From Rhodamnia argentea (taxonomy: Eukaryota; Streptophyta; Magnoliopsida; Myrtales; Myrtaceae), in the NCBI RefSeq assembly GCF_020921035.1, contig NC_063158.1, forward strand, positions 3,392,001 to 3,456,000: a stretch of DNA of 64,000 nucleotides. Reading direction: 5' to 3'. Positions within the stretch are counted from its first letter, which is position 1. Every line of letters starts with the position of its first letter. This document shows positions 35,000 through 47,261 of this stretch, piece by piece. Both the position numbers and the translations under genes were made by a program. The notes beneath the pieces were generated by a model, which ran no database searches, had not been told where the DNA came from, and saw nothing but the letters and a program-made list of their open reading frames with translations.

Positions 35000-37770
35000 G
35001 GGAGATTTCGAAATAGAAGAACTCAACAAAAATCCATGCCGGCCTAGCGACGACAAAAATCATACTTCTCTCTAGTGAGAGCCTTTGTCATCATATCTGA
35101 AGCATTATCTTCTATGTGTACTTTCTCAAATTCCAATCATTTGGATTCCAAAGTTTCTCATATCCAATGATATCTCACATCAATATACTTTGACCTGGCA
35201 TGAAAAGTGAAATTCTTTGCAAGATGTATAGCACTTTGATTATCACAAACTAAAACATACCCTTTCTTGAGTGAAACCAAGTTCCTGTGTGAACTCTTTC
35301 ATCCAAAGCAATTCCTTGCATGCTTCGGTTGCTGCGATGAATTCTGCTTCTGTCGTCGACAAGGCAATACATTTTTGCAACCTTGGCTACCAAGCTACAG
35401 CTCCCTCTAAAAAAGTAATCAAATAACCTAAAGTAGATTTCCTTGTGTCAATATCCCCGCCATGTCTCGAATCAATATAACCTACAAGAATTGACTTCTC
35501 ACTCCCAAAGTAAAGTTTCAAACTAGAAATGCCTCGGAGATATCTTAAGATCCACTTCAATGCATTCCAATGCTCTCTACTTGGATTTGACATAAAACGG
35601 CTAACCACTCTAACTGCGTGAGCTATATCTGGCCTTGCACGGACCATTGCATTCATTAAACTACCCACTGCAGAAGCATACAGAACTTTTTCCATGTTTT
35701 TAAGATCTTTCTCACACGTTGAACATTGTTTATGACTAAGCTTAAAGTGTGTAGCAAGAGTCGTACTTTCTCTATGTACTTCTCTTGAGATAACCATAGC
35801 CTCTCCGCCTATCTGTCATGAGTGATCCTCGTACCAAGAGTTTGCTTAGCCGGTCCCAAGTCTTTCATCGAAAAAGACTCGCTCAAATCTCTATGTATCA
35901 ACGTGCTCAAAGCCTCACCCCAAAAAGATTTTGGCAATTTTACATCTAAAATCAAACATCTAACTCTCTCAACCAATGTTATGTTCATTCTTTCTGCTAT
36001 GTTGTTTAACCGATGTGTTTTAGGAGGTGTCTTCTGATGTCGAATCCCCTGTTGCCTACAATATTCATCGGAAGGTCCGATGTACTCACCACTGTTATCC
36101 GAACGAATGCATTTCAACTTTTTTCCGGTCTGTCTTTCAACCGAAACTTGAAACCGCTTGAATGCACCTAACACTTGATCTTTTCTCTTCAAAAAATAAA
36201 CCATAATTTTCTCTAATAGTCATCAATGAAGGTTACAAAATAGGTTGCACCACCAAGTGATAGTGGTTTTATTGGACTACAAACATCTTAATGCACTAGT
36301 TCTAGCAACTTTGATTTTCTCGAAGGCGGATGACTCTTGAATGAAACTATTTGTTGTCTTCCTGCTAAACAATGTGCACACTTCTCAAGTCTTGCACTCT
36401 TTATTTTAGAGAGTAAACCCTTTTTAGCTAACAAACCAATACATTTCTCACTTATGTGACTAAGTCTCTTGTGCCATAACGCAGTTGCATTCTCATCTTC
36501 CACAACATTACACGTGTCCTTGGAAATCTTGGCCTGAAACAAATACAAAGAGGATTGTTTCATGCCTCTAGCCACAACTAATGAGCCTCTTGTGAGTTTC
36601 CACCATCTATTATTAAAAGTACTGTAAAATCCTGCATCATCGAGCTTACTAGTCGAAATCAGATTCAAACAAATATCCGGAACATGTCTAACATCTTTCA
36701 GAATTAGTTTTGCTCCACTATTAGTCTCCAAACACACATCTCTTATACCCACAATTGTAGCTAAACCGTCATTGCCCATCCTTAAGGTGCCAAAATTTCC
36801 CGACCTGTAGGATGTAAAGAACTCCTTCCTAGATGTAATATGAAGGGAAGCTCTACTATCAATAACCTAGTTCGAATCATCACAGGCAAAATTAACATTG
36901 TCATCATAGCAAATAATAACAAGTTCCTCAAGAGCGGTGGCCACCCGATCATCATTACCATTATTTTTTTTCTCATTGTTGTCATTGCCATTTTTCTTCT
37001 CATTTTTCAGCTGAAAATATTTTTTTCTAATATGACCCATCTTATCGCAATGATGACACTCAACAGTCTTTTTCCCCGATCTTGACTTGCTTCGGCTCTT
37101 GTTTCTACCTTTTGGACCTCTACTCTAACTTCTACCCATGTTTTCAACAACTAAAGCTTCAGAATGAGAGGAAGAACCATGTGTTTTTCTTCTCATCTCT
37201 TCATTTAGAACGCTACTTTTTGCAAAATTCATGGTTACAATACCATCAGGTGTGGTATTAATCAACGATATACGAAATGTCTCCCAAGATTCCGGTAAGG
37301 TACACAGCAGCCAAAGTCCCCGCACTTCATCATCAAATTTAATATTCATGGCAAAAATTTAATCTATCACTCCTTGAAACTCATTCAAATGGTCTGATAT
37401 AGATTGGCCATCTTTTTAATGCAACTCCATAAATTGTTTAATCAAACTTATTTTGTTGTTACCAATCTTCTATGCATATAATGACTCTAGCTTAGTCCAC
37501 AAAGTTCTAGCATGTGATTCTTTGCTGATGTGATTCAAAACATTATCATCGACAAATTATCGAATAAACCTACACACAATTTTGTGCTCAAGATTCCAAT
37601 CGGCATTGGTCATATTATCAGGTTTAGCATAAACAAATGCCTATAAATGCCAGTGCTTCACATATAGTAGATCTTCCATTTTTCCTCTCCATACATGATA
37701 ATTCTTTCCATTCAAACTAATCATCCTGCTCATATTCGGTTCCATGGTTCGGTCAAAAAACAACGCTCTG
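35000..37770 (-). pseudogene. Copia-3 gag-pol with INT-RT deletion
   Basis: Reading leftward: gag starts near 37740 ([20 protein letters not shown]). A zinc knuckle near 37050 reads CHHCDKMGHIRKKY, with the last Cys replaced by Tyr. A broken protease lies near 36800. The pre-integrase domain (LWHKRLSHISEK) is near 36470. An integrase part includes IRSDNSGEY (about 36105). The frame 36204-35809 then passes from integrase (KSFWGEALST) straight to the end of RT (SFSMKDLGPAKQTLG), so the YVDD core is absent. RNase H follows (35797 to about 35300, with TTEAEF motif near 35340). It is non-functional, and any movement would have needed help from another element. Confidence 0.88.
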
Positions 37771-37779
37771 ATACCACTT

Positions 37780-38424
37780 TGTTGGGAAAAACAACCGATA
37801 AATTTCCCTCTTTGACTGAACCTATGAGAAAACGAATCGAGCACAACCAATTGAAATATACGAACCAGAAGAAAAATGACGCAAGAATTTTTTTACGTGG
37901 AAAACTCCTCCAATGTGAAGGATAAAAACCACGAGATTGTTCACGGAGTCCACCCAAATCTTCACTATTAATAGTTTAGGTACAAAACCTCACTGATTTC
38001 AACAACAATGAAATCTCAAAACTATAAATGAAAATCAAGCATCAACATTACCTTTAACAAGAGAAACGGATGAAAAACATCCCAAAAACATAATCTGAAA
38101 CCACTCACCAAAAGCTGTAGTAGACACATTAAAAAAAAACAATCCAACCGTTTAGAATCAAGACCAATAAGTCTTGAAGCTGCTGACAAAATTGCAGCCC
38201 AATCCGACCACGGATGGACTTCCGATTATTGAGTTGATCGCTGCTAGACAGATTGGTGTTTTCCCAGAAAAACTGTGCGCCACCGCCGTTTTCACGTTTT
38301 TTTTTTTTTTTTTTTGGGCTTCTCATTTCTCACGTTCTTGATGCTGCTATATATCCCTAGATATGGCAATTGGCAACCCCTCTCCAACAACATAAATGGG
38401 CTGGACCGGCTAAAAGGCCCGACA
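37780..38424 (-). repeat. 5' LTR of Copia-3
   Basis: Partner of 34342-34976. It begins TGTTGGGAAAAACAACC next to the primer-binding site and ends GGCCCGACA. Confidence 0.9.
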
Positions 38425-38779
38425 CATCCATGGTTTCCACTTCTTGTTCGTTTTTTTCCCAGAGGAACTTCAATGGTTCAGTTTTTATCCATCCAAGCTG
38501 GAAATTCTGATCTTTGAAAACAACCGGATAACACATTAGATGGGACTCATACGGGAATCGCATAGCATTTATTAATGTTATACGATTTAATTTTAGGGTC
38601 GATGTTGAATACATAGCTGGTGTAACTTTCTTTCGACACGTCTCGGGTCCCACGTTTCTAATTATTGAGATGGGATTACACTGCCTATGTACCTAACATA
38701 TACATTTGTTTTAGTGCATGCATAGATTCATTGAATCAGTTGCTTCATTTCACCGAAATACCGAGGTGTCTAAAGTATA

Positions 38780-39327
38780 GGGAAAAATATCAAAAAAATC
38801 CTAGACCTGTTGTATTGATATCAATTTAGTCCTAAACCTTTCAATTAAACTAATTTAGTCCTAAACTTTTTTGCATTGATACCAATTCAGTTCATCCAAC
38901 TAATTTTGACCGAAAATTGTTGATAATGGATGCCGGCAATGCCACATAGGACGGCGGGCAATATTTTTCCAAAAAAATATTTTTTTAATTAGTTTTTTCC
39001 ATTTTTTTCTAAAACTTAGGGTTTAGCCGGCCCTTGCCTAGGGGCCGGCAACGGTTGCCGGCGACCCTCACCGGCCAAACCCTATGTTTCAAAAAATAAT
39101 TTAAAAATAAATTTTTTAAAAAATATTGTTAAATAATGTCCACGTTAGCGCCGGCAATCCTACGTGGCATCACGGGCGTCTACGTCAGCGATTTCAAGAC
39201 AAGATTCACCATATGGACTAAATTATTACCAATGCAAAAAAATTTATGATTAAATTGGTCCAATTGAAAGGTTTAAGACTGAATTGATTCTAATGCAATA
39301 GGTATATAACTTTTTTGGTACTTTTCT
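38780..39327. mobile_element. Mutator-like MITE copy
   Basis: It starts GGGAAAAATATCAAAAAAATCC and ends TTTTTTGGTACTTTTCTC, with the family arms (CAATTTAGTCCTAAACC on the left, AAGACTGAATTGATTC on the right). The core is GCCGGCCCTTGCC-rich. Flanks TAAAGTATA and CAAAATATA match at 7 of 9 bases. Confidence 0.72.
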
Positions 39328-40417
39328 CAAAATATATAAGTGGCGGTAGGTCAAATTTGATAGGGTATGCGCCCCGTCCCAAGCTCTAGTATGGCTTAAG
39401 ACGGGTCTGGGAGCATTGGAATTTGTCTTGCAGATTATTCGAAACTCGAACCTAGTAGACATTTCGCTAAATCATTATTATTTTTCTCTCCTTTGAAGAA
39501 CGTAGGATCACGTAGGTAATTCCAGATTCTGGAAAATAGCAATCAGTTGCACTGTCAGCTACATTCATCCACAAATGCTAGACTTAGAAAGTGGGTGGCT
39601 CTATTGTCTCGTTTTTCATGATTGCGGTTGCATAATTCAAGTGTTAGTCACTAGGCATTTAGATGATTCTTTCGATAGAAAATCATGTAGAAATAACTAG
39701 CGAATGCAGAGATAACAAAAGTTCGCCGAGACTCGGCGACTATCACCGTAACTCAAGTGACCACAACGAATTTGAGATATTATTCATCGAAATGTATAAG
39801 ATTTGGAATGAGGTTCGAAAATAAACATATGTAAGCAGGTTGGGTCCAATACCGGATCGGTCCTCCCATCCCTAATGGGTCCCCTTTGACATCGAAAAGG
39901 TGAGCAGAAACGTGCCAAAACACGTATTGCTAATTCTAGCTGGGCATTCGACTGCCTAACATTACCTTGCAACATTTATAATAACCCGAAGAGGACGGGG
40001 AAGGTAAAGTCTAGCTTTTTCATGAAGATTTATCGTAAATTATGTTGGTTGATCATATTTTAATTTTCAAGATTGGTTTATAAGAAAGCAGAGTAAGGAG
40101 GTACTCCATTTGGGTAGCCAAATATATGTAAGAAGAGGAGAGATATGGAATAACAGAAAGTCAACTGCACCAATTGGTTAGGCCAATCTAGTAAAATTAT
40201 GATTTGTGAAAATATATTGGTCTCAGAGAAACGAAAGAAAATTTAAGCAAAGTGACACACACAAGAAACGGCTCGAGAAGAGTGTCGTCGCCTACGGTGA
40301 AGCTTTGCCTTTGAGCGGGCACTATTTCCATCCCCATTTTGACTAAGCTACTCCTTTTTTCAATCAACAGATCGAAATACACTTCTCCCTCTTCAATTTA
40401 TCAATTTTTTTTTTTTA
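39328..40417. other. Intergenic
   Basis: No gene, RNA or repeat recognised. Confidence 0.4.
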
Positions 40418-43416
40418 GAAAAAACCACCAAAAGCCCTGAACTATGTCTGTTGACACCTAAATTTTTGTTTTTTTTTTTTAAATCAGTCATATTTCATAA
40501 AAACGAGAATTAAATTTAGTTCTCGCCAAAAATAATTTTTATGCATAACATATTTAATGTTTTTCAATGTTATTTTCACGCATTTGCATTAGCATTTATC
40601 TGCATCGGCGGTGCGAGATTGACTTAATCGGACGAGCGATGAACCCGAGTTCACACAAAATTCGGCTGAGCCCATTATTATAGCCAAAATTTTTATAATG
40701 CCAATTAGCAAAATAAAACTTGGAGGATAATTCAGCATTTTATTATCAAATCTTGAGATTTCTTTGAGAATATCCTTTATCTCAAGATAGGAAATGAAAT
40801 ATTCGCTGAGAGCTCTAAACCTAGCATTAAATAAGACTCGTGTTCATGTTGAAAGGGGGGCTCCAGAGGCTCAGAAAATAGACAAATAAAAAAAGAGCGT
40901 ACGTGAGGAGCTTTTGGGGCAAGAGAGAGAGCTTTAAAGAAAAGTGAGGGGGACGGCTCAAGAGGTTTTCAAGAAGATTCATTTGCAAATTTGCACCAGT
41001 CAATTCCTCTCCTTCATCCGAAGTCTCAAGTAACACAAAAGGCCAAGGTGAGTGGGGGAACAAAAGAAGATCAATCCACGTGCAAAATAGAACGAGCAAG
41101 TCCTTTTGTTTGGTTTTTCCTCGTAGCTGCTGCTTCCTCACTTCTTTTGGCCACGTTTTCACCGACAACTAGCGACTTTCGACCGTATAGTTGTGTCTTC
41201 GAGCGAGTCCTTTACCACCGACGTTCTCATCCCTTGCGACAGCGGAGGACGAATCCAAGCCGAACCGAAGACCACAATGTCGCTGATTCGGCGCTTCCTG
41301 TCCGTGCGACTACTAACGTTTTTTTTTTTTAGCTGTTTCATTCACTTTTCAAAGGCTGTTTTGCTGCAAATTGGGGTCCGAAAATTCTTATTTGCCTAGT
41401 TGAACTGCCCCTGCATTGCGGCTGTCCTCTGTCGATCACGGGCCATTTAACATCAACGTTGGGTTCTCTTGCCCGAACGTGTCCTCACTAAACCGATCCA
41501 AGAAGTGGAAGCTTGGAGTGCAAAATTTGGTCTGGTCCAAATTAGGAAAGCATAAATTTGCAAGACAAGGTAAATTTCCTATCTTGAACTTTGATATATT
41601 CACTTGCTTATTTTGTGATTTATTTGCATATCTTGAATATTGCATCGAAGTGGATATTTTTTCAAAATACAGGTTGATTAGGAAAAATTTCTTTCCTAAT
41701 CCGCAACTTGTCACACGATCGAGAACGTCCATCTTTAGGATTATTGATGGAATACTCGATTAGACAAGGATTTGGGTTTAATCGTTAATCGTAAGATTAC
41801 AAATTAAAGATTGACTCAAATATTCGCGAAATATTTCAAAACTTGATTGATATATCCACTTTCTTGATTGATATTGATTGGCATATTCATTTTCCTCATT
41901 TGATTTGAATTGTTTGATTGTCATATTTTTTAGAATATATCCGTCGTATGATGAAATCTCAAAAATTCTAAAAAAGATTGCATTCATTCATCTTCTATAT
42001 TCAAAAATTGCATATCTCCAAAATAGTAGCATGTAGATAATTGCATATCTAATCCTTTTTGTAAATAATTAGATTAGATTGCATCTTAGGATATAAATTG
42101 CATGTTTAAATAGAATCTTATGTTTAAAATAATATAACTTCAATATATTAGGGTTTAGGTCAATGTAAACTCTAAAACATACAAGATAAAAATTGTTTTG
42201 ACATAGTTCTATTTTAGGAAATTAATTCATCCGAAAATATAAAAAAAAAAAATCATTCATCATTGTCATGTCATCCATGCCATGTCATCCTTGCCATGTC
42301 ATTCATGCCATGTCATCCATGCCACATCATCTTTGCCATGTCATTATTTCTTGCCATGTCATATTAGGTTGCATTTTAGCTTATATTGCCTATTAGAATT
42401 GCATGTCTAGGTTTTAATTAATATGTCATGTAGTTAATTTAATTAAACCGTAGTCTTACTTGTATATTAATTTAATTTAATTTGCATGTCATCTTGTTTA
42501 GTCTTGCATTTGCATCACGACATTGCATCATATATAGTCTTTCATGCATTCATATAAAAATCAAAAATATAAAAAAAAATTTGTGGCGCATGCTCTCTTG
42601 ATTATATTGACTTCCGGATGTTCATTAATTGATTGTGCACCCCGCATGAGAACCTTTGTTTGTGACTTAGGTTTAAATCAATTAATATTGCCTTCTCAAA
42701 TGATTTTTCATGAAATAAAATGGTACCGAAAGGACGTTAGAGTAATACGGTGTAATCAAGTCCTCGAACTCTTAATCTACGGTTCGTAGGAATAAAATAG
42801 TTCTCCCGCTATTTTATTTAGGTTTCTAATCGACTTACCATAAACGATTAGTGGCGGCTCCAAAATTAAAATACATTGCATGTTAATTAATTAAACCTCA
42901 AGTTGCGATTTGGTATGGACTTAGGAGAGTCCGAGTTAGGTTAGTCAAATAATTAACCTAATAATCCATTAGCCTGGAAATTTTCTGAATTTTTAGGTCG
43001 CAATAATGTCAACAGTGACACATTTACCTCAAATTTTTTTTTTTTATACCAAAAACCCCAAAATTTTACTCATGTGACACATTTACCCTATACTTTTTCT
43101 TGCGACATCGAAAACCCTAAACTTATACTCGTGTGACATATTTACCTCAAAATATTTTTTTGTGACATCAAAAATCTTAAATTTATATCAATATGACACA
43201 TTTACCTCAAATTTTGGGATAAATGTGTCACATGCCTATAAGTTTGGAGTTTTTAGTGTCACAATAAAAAGTTTGGGGTAAATATGTCACACGAGCACAA
43301 GTTTGGGATAAATATGTCACATGCATACAAGTTTAGGATTTTTTGTGTCACAAAGAAAAGTTTTGGGTAAATGTGTCACAGCGAGCATAGTTCGGGGTTT
43401 TTGGTGGCTTTTTCCC
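40418..43416. mobile_element. Inverted-repeat element split by an LTR
   Basis: The left arm GAAAAAACCACCAAAAGCCCTGAACTATG (40418-40446) is the inverse of CATAGTTCGGGGTTTTTGGTGGCTTTTTCCC (43386-43416). Inside, units with GTGACACATTTACC and CCAAAAACCC words repeat in one orientation (43015-43210) and inverted (43215-43395), giving a long hairpin. The LTR at 40449-43014 separates the first 30 bases from the rest. Confidence 0.72.
40449..43014 (+). mobile_element. Large solo LTR (2.57 kb)
   Basis: It begins TGTTGACACCTAAATTTTTG and ends ATAATGTCAACA, with perfect 8-bp inverted ends (TGTTGACA..TGTCAACA). The last 300 bases match the LTR fragment at 1180-1490. Flanks ATGTC and GTGAC agree at only 3 of 5, so no clear target duplication; solo formation between two elements or mutation could explain this. 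At 42254-42365 it carries about seven tandem CATGCCATGTCATC-type words. Frames at 40991-41763 show no known domain. Confidence 0.78.
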
Positions 43417-45582
43417 TTTTTTTTTTATCATCCTAACCAACATAATTATCTTTACTTCTATTTTCTCTCTTAAATTATCAATTTCACAATTGTAAATGTC
43501 AAATTAAACCCAATTAAATATCATCTTTTCATGCATCATGTTATCACTTTGCCTAAAAAAAAGGTTGTCATTTTTAATTTATATTCTCACATTTTTAATT
43601 ACAAAAGTTATATAAAATGTTATAAATTTCTAGTTATAACAGCTTATGAATACACGATTAAGTGCCTATTATTTATGAAATAGTTTGAGGGAAACTTTAT
43701 TTCAAAGTTGAAAAATTATAATTCAATCTAATTATCTAATAGATTTTGACCTTGTGGATGATTTTTTGGAATAAATGTGTGGGTTTCTAAAGTTAAACAT
43801 CACTAATTCTCATTTTAATATGAATTGCAAGATGGGGTTGAAAATTTATTTACACATTTTGCACTTTCAAACTCACATAAGATTTTGTTTGGGAAGGCTT
43901 TAAGCATATTTTAAAGTTTTGAACCACTTACTATGAGATTGAATTTATAACCAATATTAGTTACTTTCTTTAAAGCAAGATTTGAACAATAAGAAGTTTC
44001 ATGATTTTTCCTTTATGCGTTTATCCTTTGTTATTATTTAGATATGGTTTAACTATAAATATATTTGACATTTGATCATGCTTTTAACAAACTAACCTTT
44101 CATATTTTGACCAATTTTTTTTTCCATTTTTTAATCAAGATCGGCTAAATAATTGAATTTAATTTTGATTTTCGGCTTTGAAATATAGTTTCACTCATAC
44201 TATTAAGAAGAAAAGCACTTAATTGTGTTTCATAAGCTATCATAAATAGAGATTTCTTGTGAATGAAAATATAAGACCATTAATTAAAATTGACAATATT
44301 CTCTAGTCAAAATGATAATAATGTATGATAAACTAATATTTGGGTGTAATTGAACATTTGTATTGTGAAATTAATGAAAGATAATAGAAATAAAGACATT
44401 TTTGTGGATTAGGATGATAAATAAATAAAAAAGAACCAATAAATTGAAGAGAGAGAGAGAGACATAAGGGTATTTCGGTGAGTTAGCTCAAAGAAAAGAG
44501 CGTCTTAGCTAAAATGGAGATGGAAATAGCGCCACCCATTCTTAAAAGCTCCAGAACCCTTTATGATGGGATAAAGAATCAGGTAGATAGAGACATGGAG
44601 CCCCGCCATCAAGAGAGAGAAATTTACATTTTGAATTCATATTGCCTCATTTTTGTTGATTCATATTATTTTACATGCTCAAAATATTGTACGTACTTAT
44701 ATTATGATTTTTTGAACCTACAAGATAAGATGCGAAATCACTTACTCTAGGTGATAATTTGATTTGGGCAAAAGTTCACAAAGATAGCATTTAAAATAAT
44801 AGAACTAATGCAATGTTGGACTCAGGCGGCGGTATGGGCATTTTTCTAGTTACCGTAATAGAAGGGTTATTCATTAAGTAGTATTGGGTTGGATAAGATT
44901 TGGAACGTTGCAATTATTCACAATGTGAGCAAGATCGAGGAAAAATTGTCCAGAAAGTCCTAAACTTATTATACGACAGTCAAATTAGTCATAAACCTTT
45001 TAATTACATCAATTTAGTCATAAATCTTTTGTAGATTCGTCAATTTAGTCTTAAACACTTCAATTATGTCAATTTAGTCTTAAATATTTTGACGATTTAG
45101 CAATTTAGTTATAAACCTTTTGACAATCGATCAATGTAGACCTTTTAATCAACTACCCAAAAGGATCAACCCCTGAGAGCTGTGCCAACGATGGTGTAGG
45201 TAGTGAGTAATGGTCCAAAAGAAGTTTCTCAAAGAATTTTTTCCTTCACGTGTGGGAAGTGCAGTTGTCCAACTACTACGTCACGCTAAGCCATAGTCTC
45301 TTTGGCTTAAAAACATATGGTGGGTGGTCTGGAGAAGATACATTATACCAAACCTAATCACGTGGCGTGGGATTCGGCATTAGCTATGGATGAAGTATGT
45401 TTTGACTGTTTGGTATGATCTGTTTAACGGACTTCGGAAACTCGCGAAATTGAATCGGTGATACCATACATCTCTAAATTACATTTCATGTGTAATATAA
45501 GAGTAATTATTAGTAATTACATTGCTAATTTTCTATAACATAATATGCTATTATTCAAGCAATGCATTTCATAATATGCTTA
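43417..45582. other. AT-rich intergenic DNA with half a MITE
   Basis: There is no gene here. 44935-45135 carries a left arm of the AGTCCTAAAC repeat family (GGAAAAATTGTCCAGAAAGTCC, then repeated CAATTTAGTC.TAAA units) without a right arm. The final part is the promoter region of the P450 at 45647. Confidence 0.5.
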
Positions 45583-45594
45583 TAGAATAAAAAG
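45583..45594 (+). promoter_or_regulatory. Putative TATA box of third P450 gene
   Basis: TAGAATAAAAAG, the same 12 bases as before the gene at 8848. The in-frame ATG at 45614 lies only 20 bases downstream and so probably outside the mRNA. A GA-repeat (45616-45646) fills the probable 5' leader. Confidence 0.5.
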
Positions 45595-45646
45595 GCCACG
45601 AACTTCCTCGAGTGTGAGAGTGAGAGAGAGAGAGAGAGAGGGGGGG

Positions 45647-47261
45647 ATGGATCTTTTGGTGTTGATACTGTGTGCTTACCTCGCTTGGGGTCTAGTCCAA
45701 GCTCTTCGTTTCATCACCAGGAAGACCAAACCAAGTCCCTCCAATCTCCCGCCCGGCCCGCCGCCTCTCCCGGTGATCGGTAACCTCCTCGAGCTGGGAA
45801 ACCTCCCTCACCAGTCTCTCGCCAAGATCGCCCGCACTTACGGTCCCATCATTAAGCTCCAGCTAGGAGCCATAACCACCGTAGTCATCTCGTCGCCCGC
45901 ATTATCCAAAGAAATCCTCCAGACTCATGACATTTTGTTCGCCAACCGCACGATTCCCGACGCCGTCAATGCCTTCAATCAAGGCCAGCACAGCTTGCCC
46001 TGGGTCCCCGTCTCGCCTCTATGGCGGAACCTGAGGAGGATATTCAATCTACACCTTTTCTCCAACATGAAGCTCGACTCCACTCAACACTTGCGCCGCA
46101 AGAAAGTTCAAGACCTCCTAGCCCATGTAGAGAGAAGCGCCCGCGCCGGCGATGAGGTGGAAATCGGCGAAGCGGCTTTCATGACGTCCATAAACTTTTT
46201 GGCTGACACCATGTTCTCTTTGGATTTGGTGGACCGTTCTTCGGGTTCGGCGAAAGAGTTCAAGGAGACAGTCTGGCAAATCTTGGTCGAGGCTGGGAAG
46301 CCCAACGTGGTGGATTTCTTCCCGGTGCTTAGGAAGATCGACCCGCAAGGCACGAGGCGTCGAATGACAAGGTACTTCAGGACGATGTTCGATTTGTTCG
46401 ATCGATTGATTGAGGGACGGCTGCGGCGGAGGGAAACGCTGGGTTCGCCGAGGATGAACGATGTGCTGGATACACTTCTTGACATATGTGAAGATAAGGA
46501 GGAGGACATGGACATGTCCCAACTCAAGCCCTTGTTACTGGTAGGTGTGCACATGTTGTTTGTCATTGTTGACTGTTTGCTTGGCTCAATATGTAATCAG
46601 AATGCATGCTTGAGATTCAGATAATTTGAACCGCCGTTCATTTCACGAAATGCAGGATGTGTTCGTCGCCGGAGCCGATACCACGTCCAGCTCAGTGGAA
46701 TGGGCGATGGCCGAGCTACTCCACAGTCCCGAGAAGCTATCGAAAGCCCAGGCCGAGCTCCATCGAGTCATCGGCAAAGGCAACCTCGTCAACGAATCTG
46801 ACGTCGCCCGCTTACCGTACTTACAAGCCACCGTCAAAGAGACTTTCCGAATGCACCCGGCGGTGCCGCTCCTTCTCCCCCGAAAATGCGGGGCGGATTT
46901 GGAGGTGGGCGGCTACACGGTCCCCGAGGGCGCGCAGGTCTTTGTCAACGTGTGGGCCATAGGGCGAGACCCGACCTTATGGGAGGATCCGGATGTGTTC
47001 TCGCCGGAGAGATTTCTAGGGTCCGAAATGGATGTGAAGGGGCATAACTTTGAGCTAACGCCGTTCGGTGGAGGCAGGCGCATATGTATAGGCTTGCCTT
47101 TGGCCTTGAGGATGTTGCACATGATGTTGGGCTCGCTCCTTAATTGCTTCGATTGGAGGCTTGCGGATGGGGTTATGCCGGAAGATATGAACATGGAGGA
47201 AAAGTTTGGCATCACCTTAGCCAAGGCTCAACCTTTGAAAGCGGTGCCAGTGTCGGTGTGA
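45647..47261 (+). CDS. Cytochrome P450, CYP76 family (geraniol 8-hydroxylase-like)
   Basis: Exons 45647-46540 and 46656-47261 with a 115-bp phase-0 intron (GTAGGT..TGCAG); 499 residues. It is a microsomal haem monooxygenase; the CYP76 placement rests on overall resemblance to the family, and the substrate is unknown. Motifs: anchor MDLLVLILCAYLAWGL (1-16), PPGP (35-38), WRNLR (126-130), I-helix AGADTT (303-308) with the usual Asp where the two neighbours have Glu, ExxR as ETFR (360-363), PERF (415-418) and haem loop FGGGRRICIG with ligand Cys442. The start at 45647 follows the GA repeat and matches the paralogues; an ATG at 45614 would add a charged MRVREREREGG leader that would spoil the anchor. 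Frame intact. Coding DNA is more GC-rich than the surrounding sequence. Confidence 0.94.

Larger units (their letters stand above)
34342..38424 (-). mobile_element. Copia-3: Ty1/copia element with both LTRs, internally deleted
   Basis: LTRs at 34342-34976 and 37780-38424 are closely similar and have inverted ends (TGTTGGG..CCCAACA). Flanks CATCA (34337-34341) and CATCC (38425-38429) fit a 5-bp duplication. A perfect 12-base initiator-Met primer site (complement GCTCTGATACCA, 37765-37776) lies beside the right LTR. A purine tract (complement AATCTCCCCCT, 34977-34987) lies beside the left LTR. So the element reads right to left. Its length of 4.1 kb is short because part of integrase and nearly all reverse transcriptase are missing. 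Confidence 0.93.
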
